64,000 bases of DNA from Acidilobaceae archaeon (lineage in GTDB: Archaea > Thermoproteota > Thermoprotei_A > Sulfolobales > Acidilobaceae): the NCBI GenBank assembly GCA_027080775.1, contig JALWPV010000011.1, positions 124,001 to 188,000 of the forward strand. Direction: 5' to 3'. Of the stretch, positions 32,829 to 41,536 are shown piece by piece. Positions within the stretch are counted from its first letter, which is position 1; every line of letters starts with the position of its first letter. The notes under the pieces are model-generated. The model saw only the letters and a program-made list of their open reading frames with translations. It made no database searches and had not been told where the DNA came from. A program made the position numbers and the translations under genes.

Positions 32829-35466
32829 CCGCGCGACTTGAGCCTATGTACTGCATCACCTTCTCGTGGAGCAGCTGGAGTATCCTCCTCTTATCCTCCA
32901 TTAATACTACATCGCTGTAGAGCTTCACTATTATACCATGGGCGAAGGGCGAGGGAGCCGGTAGGGGCCCCTTGACCTCGACGCGTATCGAACCATCACG
33001 AATACCCTGGAGAATTTTCCGGGCATTCTTCACGTCCATATAGTCCTCCATTATCTCCCTTAGAGTCTCCCTGAGGACCGGGTTATCAGGCTCCAGCTCC
33101 AGTATAGCATTAAGTATCCTCTGAGCGCTTAACTGCATCCTCTCCGGGCTCCGCTCCCTACCCCTATACCTCCTCAGAATCATGAAGCTCCTCTGGGCCA
33201 CGTGGCGGAACCTCCTCTTCAAGAGCTCGGTCTTCATTATCGCCCTCCTGAGCTTCTCCTCGATATTATCGGGTCCAACCGCTTCCAGTAGCTTGATAAT
33301 CGTGTCCCTCGAGAGACTGGCCTCTGGCGGGAGGCGTAGGGCGAACCCGTTATCCGAGACCGTAAGCCTCACCGGGTAGCCTGAGAGCCTCGTTAGCTCG
33401 TAGGCGTAAGCCCTCGAGAGAGCATCTACTACACGCCTACCATAGAGGGCGTGGAACACTATTACCCTGTCTCCATCGTCGTCCGTGAACCACTCTACAA
33501 GTATCAGGTCGTGGCATGGCACGACCCCGACATACTCGAGTTGCTCCCTCACATACGAGACTATGCTCTCGGCAGCGTGTAGGTCTAGGTTGTAATCACT
33601 CATGAGGATCCTAATTACGTCGCTCTCCCGCCCGCTCCTGATGCCCTCCGCAACCCAGCACCTAAACCTGCCGACCTCCAGAGCACTATCGAAGCTCAGA
33701 GGCAGCATCTCGCTGAACCAGCTTGGAACGGTAGGCTTCGCCCCCTCGGCTTCCTCGACTACCACCGTCATCCCCTTAGATCTTAGGAATCTGTATGTCC
33801 TCCCACCCAAGACGAATACGTCGCCGGGCGCCAGTATCTCGACGAACTCCTCCTCCAGGGATCCAACATAGCGGCCGTCCAAGGTCCTAACCTTAATTTT
33901 GGCCTCGTCCGGTATGGTACCAGCGTTTAACTGGTATATCATACGGGCAGCCTTCTTCCTCCCGAATACGCCATCCGCCTCGTCAAACCATATCTTAGAG
34001 TAGACGCCCTCATCCTCCAGGCCATGCTTGCCCGCGAGGAACCTGACAACCTCCATGAACTCCTCGAAGCTTAGATCCCTGAAGTTGTAGGCCCTCCTAA
34101 CGACTCTATAGGCCTCGTCTATTCTCCACTTCCTCTCGACGGACATGCCGACTACGTGCTGAGCCAGCACGTCCAGGGGCTTCCTGGGGATACGCACCCT
34201 GTCTATCTTGCGGTCCATCGCTAGCTTGGCTAGGACACTACACTCTACCAGATCGTCCCTGTCAACTACTATCATCCTACCCTTACTCACATCATCGATC
34301 CTATGACCGCTCCTCCCAACCCTCTGGAGGAGCCTGCTCACGCTCTTCGGACTCGAGAGTAGGACCACTAAGTCTATCGAGCCTATATCTATCCCTAGCT
34401 CCAGGCTCGTACTAGACACTACAACCCTCAGCTCGCCTCTCTTGAGTCTCTCCTCCACGCTCAGCCTGAGCTCTCGTGAGAGGCTGCTGTGATGCGCCTC
34501 TATCTCGTCAAGATCTAGGAGGCCCTCACCCTCCATGAGCTTCTTGAGCCTGTACACCACGCGCTCCGTGGCGCTGCGTGTATTAGTGAACACGAGGGTG
34601 GTCTTATGCCTCTTTATCAGGTCAACGAGTATCTCGTATATAGCATTGTTCACCTCCTCAGCGCTAGCGTGTATGAGGTCTATGTTAGGAGCCAGTACCC
34701 TGATGTCGATGGGCTTCGAGAACCTGGCATCAACTATCTCCACGGGCCTTGGGGTGCCATCGTCGTTGTAGCCGCCTATGAACCTCGCAACCTCCTTGAG
34801 GGGGGCTATGGTAGCCGAGAGACCTATCCTCTGGAGCCTACCACCGTGCTCTCTAACGAGTTCCTCCAGCCTCTCGAGGCTGAGGGCCAGGTGAGCCCCT
34901 CTCTTGCTGGATGCGAGCTCGTGAACCTCGTCAACAACAACCCACCGGGCAGTAGCAAGCCGCTCGCGGAAGCGGGGGGCCACGAGGGCTATTGCCAGGG
35001 ACTCCGGCGTCGTTATGAGTATGTGCGGGGGCCTGCGGAGCATTCTCTGCTTCTCGCTGGGGGAGGTATCACTGGTACGCACCCCCACCCTGATATCGGC
35101 TACACTGAAGCCCATCTCCCGGGCGACACTTCTAATCCCATCGAGGGGGGCCATTAGGTTCCTCCTCATATCATTATTTAGGGCCCTTAGGGGGGAGATG
35201 TAGATGGCGTATACCTCATCCTCTAGGCGCTCCTCCTCAGAGAGCCTGTAGAGCTCATCTATTATCCCAAGGAAAACGGCTAGAGTCTTACCGGTACCGG
35301 TCGGCGACGAGACCAGCACGTTGGCGCCGCGCTTGATCAAGGGTATAGCCTTAAGCTGGGGCTCGGAGAACCTGCAGTAGCGGCGCCTGAACCACTCGGC
35401 TACATAGGGGCGTAGCAGCTTGTAGACCTCCTCGTCTTGCCGCCTTGGCCTGCAGTCGGCCCCCAT
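32809..35466 (-). CDS. Lhr-type ATP-dependent DNA helicase
   Basis: An 885-residue superfamily 2 helicase of the large helicase-related (Lhr) group. Motifs: Walker A SPTGTGKT, PTPESLA region (TTPESLAIAL), DEXH box VVDEVHEL, SATI, and the helicase C motifs including VSSTSLELGIDIG and QRVGRSGHR. The long C-terminal part beyond residue 450 is usual for Lhr. It probably unwinds damaged or recombining DNA. I chose ATG at 35466, preceded by GGAGGCGGTG; a frame without a start site continues to 35532. Confidence 0.9.
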   Translation of the reverse strand: MGADCRPRRQDEEVYKLLRPYVAEWFRRRYCRFSEPQLKAIPLIKRGANVLVSSPTGTGKTLAVFLGIIDELYRLSEEERLEDEVYAIYISPLRALNNDMRRNLMAPLDGIRSVAREMGFSVADIRVGVRTSDTSPSEKQRMLRRPPHILITTPESLAIALVAPRFRERLATARWVVVDEVHELASSKRGAHLALSLERLEELVREHGGRLQRIGLSATIAPLKEVARFIGGYNDDGTPRPVEIVDARFSKPIDIRVLAPNIDLIHASAEEVNNAIYEILVDLIKRHKTTLVFTNTRSATERVVYRLKKLMEGEGLLDLDEIEAHHSSLSRELRLSVEERLKRGELRVVVSSTSLELGIDIGSIDLVVLLSSPKSVSRLLQRVGRSGHRIDDVSKGRMIVVDRDDLVECSVLAKLAMDRKIDRVRIPRKPLDVLAQHVVGMSVERKWRIDEAYRVVRRAYNFRDLSFEEFMEVVRFLAGKHGLEDEGVYSKIWFDEADGVFGRKKAARMIYQLNAGTIPDEAKIKVRTLDGRYVGSLEEEFVEILAPGDVFVLGGRTYRFLRSKGMTVVVEEAEGAKPTVPSWFSEMLPLSFDSALEVGRFRCWVAEGIRSGRESDVIRILMSDYNLDLHAAESIVSYVREQLEYVGVVPCHDLILVEWFTDDDGDRVIVFHALYGRRVVDALSRAYAYELTRLSGYPVRLTVSDNGFALRLPPEASLSRDTIIKLLEAVGPDNIEEKLRRAIMKTELLKRRFRHVAQRSFMILRRYRGRERSPERMQLSAQRILNAILELEPDNPVLRETLREIMEDYMDVKNARKILQGIRDGSIRVEVKGPLPAPSPFAHGIIVKLYSDVVLMEDKRRILQLLHEKVMQYIGSSRAVSASGQ

Positions 35467-35651
35467 TACACCGCCTCCCCCGCCACTACGCAAAGCCAGT
35501 TTAAGGGGTGGAGCGCTGTATTCCGCATGCAAGAATGCCCCGGGAAACCCTCTGCCTCCTCTTCCAACGAAGCAGCCATGAGTCTCTGTAACGGGTAGGG
35601 CCTAGGGGTGGAGCCTCCCGCGGTCACGGCGCCCAGGCACTCTGGGCCCCA

Positions 35652-36614
35652 CTACCGCGGGCTCGAGAGATCCCTTGGGCCGCGGGGAGCTTTAGCCTTG
35701 TCCCCCGCCTCTACCCTATAGTAGTGGTAGACTCTACCGACCTCCACGCCCATATCCTTCAATATAGAGAGCAACGCCGCTATCACCTCGTCGGGCGCAT
35801 CTATCTTAGCCGCTATCCAGCCTGGTCCACTCCTCCTAGGCGCTAGCGTGCAGGCCACAGGGGGCGCCACAGGTAGGGCGTTCGCCAGCCTCAGAGGCTC
35901 GGGGGCTCGGAGTAGCACTAGAACACCGCGGCCGGGCATGTAGGGGGCCCTCCAGAGGCCGTAGCGCATTATGACCCCCCTTCTCCAGAGAGAGCGTATC
36001 CCACGCTGCGCGGCGCTCGCATTAACGCCGAGGATCCTAGCTATTGACGAAACGGGTTCGAGGCCATGACCAGCTATCATGAGAGCCAGCAGCCGAATTG
36101 TGGAGGCGCGCGCCTTGTAGCGGCGTCCCCAGATACCCTGTGGGGGGGACTCTAGGAGAGCCTCCTTCAGGGCCTCAGCCGTACGGCTCCTAAGCTCGGG
36201 CGTTAGATCGCCTTTGAGCCAGCGCTCGACCGGCCCTAGCCTAGCTAGGAGGGGCCTCGACGCCATATACACCTCCCCATGGAAGGTGTAGCCACTACCC
36301 CGAGGGCTCTGAGTCTTACCAGCAGGCACTAGCGCCAGCCTGAGTCTCGTGCCGTCAACGAGGCTGTAGGACTCTACGGTTTCCCCTTCCTGGCCCTCGG
36401 TGAGTACCACAGCGTATCCCATGCGGGCCAGATTAACCGATAGTGAGAATGAGAAGCCTGCACCTCTAATCCTCGCCAGTAGCCTGTAGGCATTCCTCTC
36501 GCCAAGGCCCAGACTGGCGGCGAGGACCCTCAGCGAGAGCCTCTTAGACCCTCCTCGGGGTTCCGTGTTAGTTATCGCCTCTATTAGCCTCGCCATCATA
36601 TACGTGATATTCAT
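35652..36614 (-). CDS. Putative HTH transcription regulator (two HTH motifs)
   Basis: A 320-residue protein with two helix-turn-helix-like stretches: LSLRVLAASLGLGERNAYRL (about 27-46) and SSIARILGVNASAAQRGIRS (about 189-208). A basic region and an alpha/beta C-terminal domain follow. It resembles crenarchaeal HTH proteins of unclear target. No metal or ligand site was seen. The upstream gap (36615-36710) carries a TTATAA-like box near 36709 on the minus strand that would belong to a gene beyond this one, so its own promoter is not identified. Confidence 0.6.
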   Translation of the reverse strand: MNITYMMARLIEAITNTEPRGGSKRLSLRVLAASLGLGERNAYRLLARIRGAGFSFSLSVNLARMGYAVVLTEGQEGETVESYSLVDGTRLRLALVPAGKTQSPRGSGYTFHGEVYMASRPLLARLGPVERWLKGDLTPELRSRTAEALKEALLESPPQGIWGRRYKARASTIRLLALMIAGHGLEPVSSIARILGVNASAAQRGIRSLWRRGVIMRYGLWRAPYMPGRGVLVLLRAPEPLRLANALPVAPPVACTLAPRRSGPGWIAAKIDAPDEVIAALLSILKDMGVEVGRVYHYYRVEAGDKAKAPRGPRDLSSPR

Positions 36615-36710
36615 GCGCCACGACCACCACCCTCACGCATCGGCAACTATCGTATCTAGACTTTCGAACCCGTAAGACGCTGCGCTATACAACCGCTCGA
36701 GAAACCCCTA

Positions 36711-38294
36711 TTATAAAGCACATGCATACTCGAAACCCCTACTGGGAAGAGGTGTACCCCAGAGAGCCCTGGGCGAGTGAACCCCTCCTACCCTGACGCT
36801 CCCCAGGAAGGTGCCCCGAGGGAGCCTGCATGGCACGTATACCATCACTGGGTAGCTGCCCTGCTGCCTGGCATAGCAGTAGCTTCCGCGGCACTCCTCG
36901 ACCCAGAGGCTCTTCAGGATAGTACCAGGCGGCGCTATCCTGGAGAGCATGCGCCTATCGAAGACCCTCCGCGTCCACCTCACGAAGGCTCTAGCGGCGG
37001 CCTCGACTCGGGGGTTGATGCCCCTCCACATCCTCGAGAGCCTGGTGGCCGGTATCACCATGACCCTCCTGATATTGACCCTCCTGACTAGGAGCCCCTC
37101 CCCCATTATCCTCTCGAGTAGCTCCCTGTTCAGCCTATAGGTCTCCCTGGTCTCGCCGGGAAGGCCTATGATGAAGTTCAGCCCGGGAAGCAGATGCGGG
37201 AGGCCCCGAGGACCGCGGTGGGCCCCCACCTCATTTATGATTCTGACCGCTGTGAGAACGTCCTCGGCTGTAGCGTTGAGGTTGTTAATCCTAGCCACCC
37301 TTGGATCCGCGGTTTCCACGCCGAGCGCGGCGACGTCGCCATCCGTATGGTATCTCACTATGACCCTGAGGGCCTCTCTAGACTCGCGGGGGTAACGGGC
37401 TATCGTCCCCGGGTTAACGTTGTCTATATGCAAGACCTCGAGGCCCGGGGCAGCGTTGCGTATCCCCACTAGTAGCCTCTCGAGCGCCTGGGGGTCAGGT
37501 CTAGGCCACTCCTCGGAGCCCAGCTCCCGTGATCCATACACCAGAATGTCCGCCTGCCTCCCGAGCCTCAGCGCCCGGGCACCCCAGCGGTAGAGGCTGC
37601 CCGCCTCCCTGGCTATGGCCTCGGGGCTCCTCTGCACGGGGCGCCCCCTGAGGGGTTCAACGCAGAAGCTGCAGCCGCCGCTTATCCAGCGGGCGCAGCC
37701 CCTGTAGGTCTCCAGCTCTACTATCAGGTTCCTGCCATAGCTTGGGTGCTGCCTTATCACCCTGGAGCCCCTGACGAGTGCCTCGTCTGCTAGCCTGTAG
37801 TCGGATCTTACGGCATTAGGTCTAGCCCTCTCGACCCCGTGCCGAACAGCCTCGTAGAAGAATATCTCGGCGTCGCCTCTCACCAGGAGGAAGCCAGCCT
37901 TCTCGAATCTATGCGGGGGCACAGCAGGCCTCCCGCCTTCCAGGCCAAGGCCCCACCTGGCCGCGGGCCCTAGGAGCACCGCGAGTGTCGCCCGGGATAG
38001 CAGGCGGCCCCATAGCATTAGCTCCTCGGCGTTAGCGGGCTCCGCCGCTATGTAACGGCCTGGCACGACCACCCCGGCTATGAAGGCTACTAGGTCGTAG
38101 GAGGTGGCTCTGCGGAGCCACACGGTGGATGCTCTAAACTCGTCCACGGTCACATAGTCGACCCTGACCGTTTTATCGGCGAGCCAGGCGGCGCCAGCTA
38201 TCAGCCTTGGGTATACGTCGATGTAGGGTGGAACGCCGAGGCCTCCTGGTTCGTCGTTGTACCCGTCTACGATTAGGATACTCCTGACACCCAA
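36711..38294 (-). CDS. Radical SAM protein, COG1031-like
   Basis: A 527-residue radical SAM protein. The cluster motif lies in ETYRGCARWISGGCSFC: C-x7-C-x2-C rather than the usual C-x3-C-x2-C, which is the form found in the archaeal COG1031 group. The N-terminal part resembles a B12-binding-like fold (VDGYNDEPGG, LIAGAAWLADKTVRVDYVT), then the radical SAM barrel, then a C-terminal segment containing CRGSYC. A methylthiotransferase-like or B12-linked chemistry is possible, but function is unknown. Confidence 0.75.
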   Translation of the reverse strand: MGVRSILIVDGYNDEPGGLGVPPYIDVYPRLIAGAAWLADKTVRVDYVTVDEFRASTVWLRRATSYDLVAFIAGVVVPGRYIAAEPANAEELMLWGRLLSRATLAVLLGPAARWGLGLEGGRPAVPPHRFEKAGFLLVRGDAEIFFYEAVRHGVERARPNAVRSDYRLADEALVRGSRVIRQHPSYGRNLIVELETYRGCARWISGGCSFCVEPLRGRPVQRSPEAIAREAGSLYRWGARALRLGRQADILVYGSRELGSEEWPRPDPQALERLLVGIRNAAPGLEVLHIDNVNPGTIARYPRESREALRVIVRYHTDGDVAALGVETADPRVARINNLNATAEDVLTAVRIINEVGAHRGPRGLPHLLPGLNFIIGLPGETRETYRLNRELLERIMGEGLLVRRVNIRRVMVIPATRLSRMWRGINPRVEAAARAFVRWTRRVFDRRMLSRIAPPGTILKSLWVEECRGSYCYARQQGSYPVMVYVPCRLPRGTFLGSVRVGGVHSPRALWGTPLPSRGFEYACAL

Positions 38295-38379
38295 GAGCCC
38301 CTATGCCTCACAGCGTCTCTCAGGCCCCGACCCCCCATAAACCTGGCCTTAAAGGCCCTCAGTATGGGTGGCCGCTGGC

Positions 38380-39525
38380 TTGTCCTCTGCGAGGGAGATG
38401 CTCCTAGGTGCAGCGAGGAAGTACGCGCTCGCCTTTAAGGAGGCCGAGAAGAATGGCGACTATGAGAGCGCTATAGTAAACCTCAGGAGGGCCATAGAGG
38501 CCCTCGAGGAATACGTGCGGCTGTACCCAGATGACGTGTTTAGTAGGAGGCTAAGATCCCTCATACGCCAGTACAGGGCCAAGCTTAGGAGCCTGGAGAG
38601 GGAGGCGGTGCAGGCTATAGCCGAGGCCGAGGAGTATGACGTTGAGGTTAAGGGTGACGGAGACGACATAGCACCTGAGTTCGTCCTAAAGGAGAAGCCG
38701 AACGTAACATTTGACGACATAGCAGGCCTCGAGGACGCTAAGCGTGCCATTAGGGAGGCCATAGTCTACCCGATACAGAGGCCCGACCTCTTCCCCCTAG
38801 GCTGGCCCCGGGGGATCCTCCTCTTCGGTCCGCCCGGCACCGGTAAGACCACCCTCGCCGCGGCCGTCGCGAACGAGGTGGATGCAGAGTTCCTCTACGT
38901 CGATGCAGCCATGATTATGAGTAAGTGGCTCGGGGAAGCCGAGAAGAACGTCAGGAAACTATTCTCCTACGCGCGCTCGAGGGCCCAGAAGGGGATGCCA
39001 GTAATAATATTCATAGACGAGGTCGACGCCCTGCTAGGGGTTCACACTAACGAGATAGGGGGAGAGGTTAGGGTTAGAAACCAGTTCCTCAAGGAAATGG
39101 ATGGTATACAAGACAAGAGCAGTAACCTACACGTCTACGTCATAGGAGCCACCAACAAGCCCTGGAAGCTGGACGAGCCCTTCATAAGGAGGTTCCAGAA
39201 GAGGATCTACGTCCCGCTACCCGACCTCAGGGCCAGGCGGAGGCTACTCGAGATACTAACCAGGAACATAAGACTAGCCAGCGACGTGGACCTAGACAGG
39301 CTTGCGGAGATGCTAGAGAGCTACTCAGGCAGTGACATAAGAGACATAGTTCAGAGTGCGTATATCAGAACGGTTAGAGAGTTCTTCGAGAGCGGCGCCA
39401 CAGGTAACCCGAGGCCCGTCAGCATGAATGACTTCCTCGAGGTCATAAAGACCAGGAAGCCCAGTGTCGACCCGGAGGCGCTTAAGGCCTACGAGGAGTG
39501 GTACGAGAAGTACAAGGCCCTCTAG
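38380..39525 (+). CDS. cdvC: CdvC, Vps4-like AAA+ ATPase
   Basis: A 381-residue ATPase that disassembles CdvB (ESCRT-III) filaments during division. It has an N-terminal MIT domain (about 1-80: LLGAARKYALAFKEAEKNGDYESA), then the AAA module with NVTFDDIAGL, Walker A FGPPGTGKTT (about 149-158), Walker B IIFIDEVDALLG, and the arginine-finger region FIRRFQKRIYVPLPD. The MIT domain should bind the MIM2-like stretch of CdvB. The TTG at 38380 is preferred, with GGGTGG 8 bases upstream; the longest frame starts at a GTG inside that site. tRNA-Gln follows on the other strand. Confidence 0.92.
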   Translation: MSSAREMLLGAARKYALAFKEAEKNGDYESAIVNLRRAIEALEEYVRLYPDDVFSRRLRSLIRQYRAKLRSLEREAVQAIAEAEEYDVEVKGDGDDIAPEFVLKEKPNVTFDDIAGLEDAKRAIREAIVYPIQRPDLFPLGWPRGILLFGPPGTGKTTLAAAVANEVDAEFLYVDAAMIMSKWLGEAEKNVRKLFSYARSRAQKGMPVIIFIDEVDALLGVHTNEIGGEVRVRNQFLKEMDGIQDKSSNLHVYVIGATNKPWKLDEPFIRRFQKRIYVPLPDLRARRRLLEILTRNIRLASDVDLDRLAEMLESYSGSDIRDIVQSAYIRTVREFFESGATGNPRPVSMNDFLEVIKTRKPSVDPEALKAYEEWYEKYKAL

Positions 39526-39562
39526 CAGGACGCCGGCACACCCTAGAGGGGTGGTAGGGGCT

Positions 39563-39638
39563 TGGTAGCCGGGCGGGGATTCGAACCCCGGTCACGGGGG
39601 CCAGAGCCCCGCATCCTGGGCCGCTAGACGACCCGGCT
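39563..39638 (-). tRNA. tRNA-Gln (CTG)
   Basis: Minus strand. Acceptor AGCCGGG pairs with CCCGGCT, D arm GTCT/GGAT, anticodon stem CGGGG/CCCCG with loop CTCTGGC (anticodon CTG), variable loop TGAC, T arm CGGGG/CCCCG with TTCGAAT, discriminator A, encoded CCA at 39563-39565. The body is 73 bases without intron. Confidence 0.92.
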
Positions 39639-39670
39639 ACCCCAGGGGATAGTGTATTGCCTGCGCCCGG

Positions 39671-39677
39671 CTTTTAA
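39671..39677. promoter_or_regulatory. TATA box shared by tRNA-Gln and the PriX-like gene
   Basis: CTTTTAA centred near 39674 lies 37 bases from the 5' end of tRNA-Gln (minus strand) and about 34 bases before the TTG of the plus-strand gene. It is near palindromic and could serve either, with TSS near 39649 or 39700. Confidence 0.45.
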
Positions 39678-39708
39678 GCGCTATCCACGCCTCCCTTAGG
39701 GGGGAGCA

Positions 39709-40155
39709 TTGCCTAGGTGGACCCGCGTTCTCGAGGAGTGCGCTGCCGGAAACTGTAGAGAAGCCCGCGAGTTCCTTGAGTCGCTATGCCGTGATAGGAG
39801 CGAATGCGCGCCCTCCAGGGGGGGAGCTGCGAGGTATGAGTGGGTGGAGGCGATTATTAGGAGGGGGGTCCCCGATGGTAGGTCGAGGCTCATACTATAC
39901 GTTATATCGAGGTACCTGGTGAACATCAGGGGCCTCAGCGATGATGAGGCGCTAGCCGAGGTCCAGGGCTTCCTGCAGGCCTCATGCTCCAACTATGGTA
40001 ACTGCAGTAAAATCTATACCTCCTGGATACGGAATGTACTCAAGCACGTAAGACGGGGCGGGTGGAGGCCCTGGAGCCTCGAGAGGATGAGGAGGGAGGA
40101 CCCCGAGCTATACTCTATAATAGAGAAGGTTGTGGGGCTGGGGGGTAATGGCTAG
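39709..40155 (+). CDS. PriX-like DNA primase subunit
   Basis: A 148-residue helical protein with a VPDGRSRLILYVISRYLVNIRGLS segment (about 55-78) and a C-terminal helical region ending in DPELYSIIEKV. This pattern is that of PriX, the third subunit of crenarchaeal primase, and of the C-terminal primase-associated domain found in some primase-polymerases. It may hold initiating nucleotide for the PriS catalytic subunit encoded at 60691. Recognition rests on one motif, so it is moderate. TTG start with GGGGGGAG upstream. UPF0248 overlaps its 3' end. Confidence 0.6.
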   Translation: MPRWTRVLEECAAGNCREAREFLESLCRDRSECAPSRGGAARYEWVEAIIRRGVPDGRSRLILYVISRYLVNIRGLSDDEALAEVQGFLQASCSNYGNCSKIYTSWIRNVLKHVRRGGWRPWSLERMRREDPELYSIIEKVVGLGGNG

Positions 40156-40432
40156 GAGGAGGAGTAGGATCAAACAGGAGATTAACAGGCTCCTCTACTC
40201 GGGCGACCCCTCACGCTATACAATATACTACATCGACAGGCCCCCAGGAATGGGAGCCTCGAGGCTGGCGCCACTGAGTGCTTCGAGGATCAGGAGCGTT
40301 AATGAGTGGGCCATGCTACTCGATGATGGAGAGACACTGATACCACTGCACAGGGTCGTCGAGATCCGCGACAGAGAGGGTAGGTTACTGTGGAGTAGGA
40401 GGCATGGCGGGCGAGAGGGATCCTCAGGGTAG
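40148..40432 (+). CDS. UPF0248 (DUF504) protein
   Basis: A 94-residue protein of UPF0248/DUF504. It has a basic N terminus (ARRRSRIKQEINRLLYS), a TIYYIDRPPG strand, and the conserved MLLDDGETLIPLHRVVEIRD. Its function is unknown. It follows and slightly overlaps the PriX-like gene by 8 bases. The ATG at 40148, with GGGGGG just before it, is favoured over a GTG at 40130. Confidence 0.8.
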   Translation: MARRRSRIKQEINRLLYSGDPSRYTIYYIDRPPGMGASRLAPLSASRIRSVNEWAMLLDDGETLIPLHRVVEIRDREGRLLWSRRHGGREGSSG

Positions 40433-41122
40433 CCCTATGGCCCTCCTGAAGAGCTTATTCACCCTAGCTAGGCGCTCCACCGCCTCCTCAACACTAGAGC
40501 CTGGGGGGACCTCGACCTCGAGGAACACACCAGTGCGGCCCACGCGGCGGCGCCTAGAGAGCACCCTCACCCTCTCCTCCACGGTCTCCAGGCTAACGCC
40601 GAGTATCCTCGCCGCGTACCCCTCCCTCCCCATGACCCCGAGTTCAATGTGGCCCCACGGCTTTGGTATGACAAGCTTCAACTCCTTGTTAACGCCTGGA
40701 ACCCTCAGCCCCCCACGCAGCCCCTCCACGTCGAGCTCCCCGCCCCAGCGGTAGAACTCCCTTTCCCGGGGCTTGAGCCTTGCCAGGGGATAGCTCACCA
40801 CCACCTCCTCGCGCCAGTCCAGGTAGTAGTAAACCTTCGGCGTATAGCCTGGTGTGGCCTGGACTATCACTCTCTTAGCCACTTCATAGCCGAGCGACTC
40901 TAATACTATGTCGAGGATCCCGGGGGGCCTGGGGGTCTCAAGTATCACGATATCCACGTCACTATCAGGCCTCACGTCCCCGCGGGCCACGCTCCCATGG
41001 GTTATCACGGGTAGCCTCAGGCTCCTCTCGAGGGCCTCCATCAGCACTATGGCCTTACGCCTCTTCTCCTCTAGGACCTGCCACCTCTCTCTACTATAGA
41101 ATACCTCCCTGTAGTCCTCCAT
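40424..41122 (-). CDS. Nucleotidyltransferase (MJ0435-like, COG2413)
   Basis: A 232-residue protein with a minimal nucleotidyltransferase signature: GSVARGDVRPDSDVDIV (about 43-59), including the GSxxRG and two metal-binding aspartates. A C-terminal region with a helical bundle and the basic segment SRRRRVGRTG follows. Members transfer nucleotides to proteins or RNA, but this subgroup has no settled substrate. ATG at 41122 is preferred over 41164. Next upstream on the strand is the frameshifted cupin. Confidence 0.7.
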   Translation of the reverse strand: MEDYREVFYSRERWQVLEEKRRKAIVLMEALERSLRLPVITHGSVARGDVRPDSDVDIVILETPRPPGILDIVLESLGYEVAKRVIVQATPGYTPKVYYYLDWREEVVVSYPLARLKPREREFYRWGGELDVEGLRGGLRVPGVNKELKLVIPKPWGHIELGVMGREGYAARILGVSLETVEERVRVLSRRRRVGRTGVFLEVEVPPGSSVEEAVERLARVNKLFRRAIGLP

Positions 41123-41144
41123 GGTGATCCCTGCCGCGGGAGCC

Positions 41145-41536
41145 CTAGCATTGCATGGGCTCATCCCGTTTCTCGGCCGTGGGCTCCTTCGGTATCATGC
41201 ACAGGAACCTGAGGCCCTCATCCCCGGCCCAGTACTCGTGCTCAACATTAGGCGGTATGAATACCACATAACCAGCCTGGACCTCGTGGATCCTCCCCCT
41301 ATCCTGACCCGGCCGGAGCCCTCTAGCACGTAGATCTCGTGCTCCCAAGGGTGGAAATGCGCGTTAATGTGACCCCCCGGGTCGACCTCGAACATTCTCA
41401 TATAGAACAGGGGCGGCTCGTCGCTGGGCCCTATGAGCCATCTTATCCTAGTGGCGGTGGCCATGTCGGGCGATACGGGCTCGGCCTTGACGCTGGAGTA
41501 ATGTACGACCTTACCGCAGGGCTCCGTCTCAACCAC
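41145..41536 (-). pseudogene. Cupin protein broken by a frame break
   Basis: The first frame (from 41536) encodes a cupin start with AHFHPWEHEIYVLEGSGRVRIGG, containing metal-binding His and Glu. It then runs into an unrelated tail after a GGGGG tract at 41295-41299, whereas the adjacent frame continues with HEVQAGYVVFIPPNVEHEYWAGDE to base 41145. Restoring one G gives a continuous cupin fold of about 130 residues. So either the gene carries a real single-base loss, or the assembly has, or polymerase slippage on G5 rescues it. The 3' neighbour is the nucleotidyltransferase; the 5' one, overlapped by 8 bases, is Clp1-like. Confidence 0.75.

Noticed and set aside
36615-36710. A TTCGAA stretch on the minus strand that resembles a tRNA T loop
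   Set aside because: No paired T stem, anticodon arm or acceptor could be drawn around it; it is only a chance match.
41195-41294. C-terminal part of the first cupin frame as genuine protein
   Set aside because: After the G5 tract it becomes unrelated to cupins, while the neighbouring frame carries the cupin C-terminal half.
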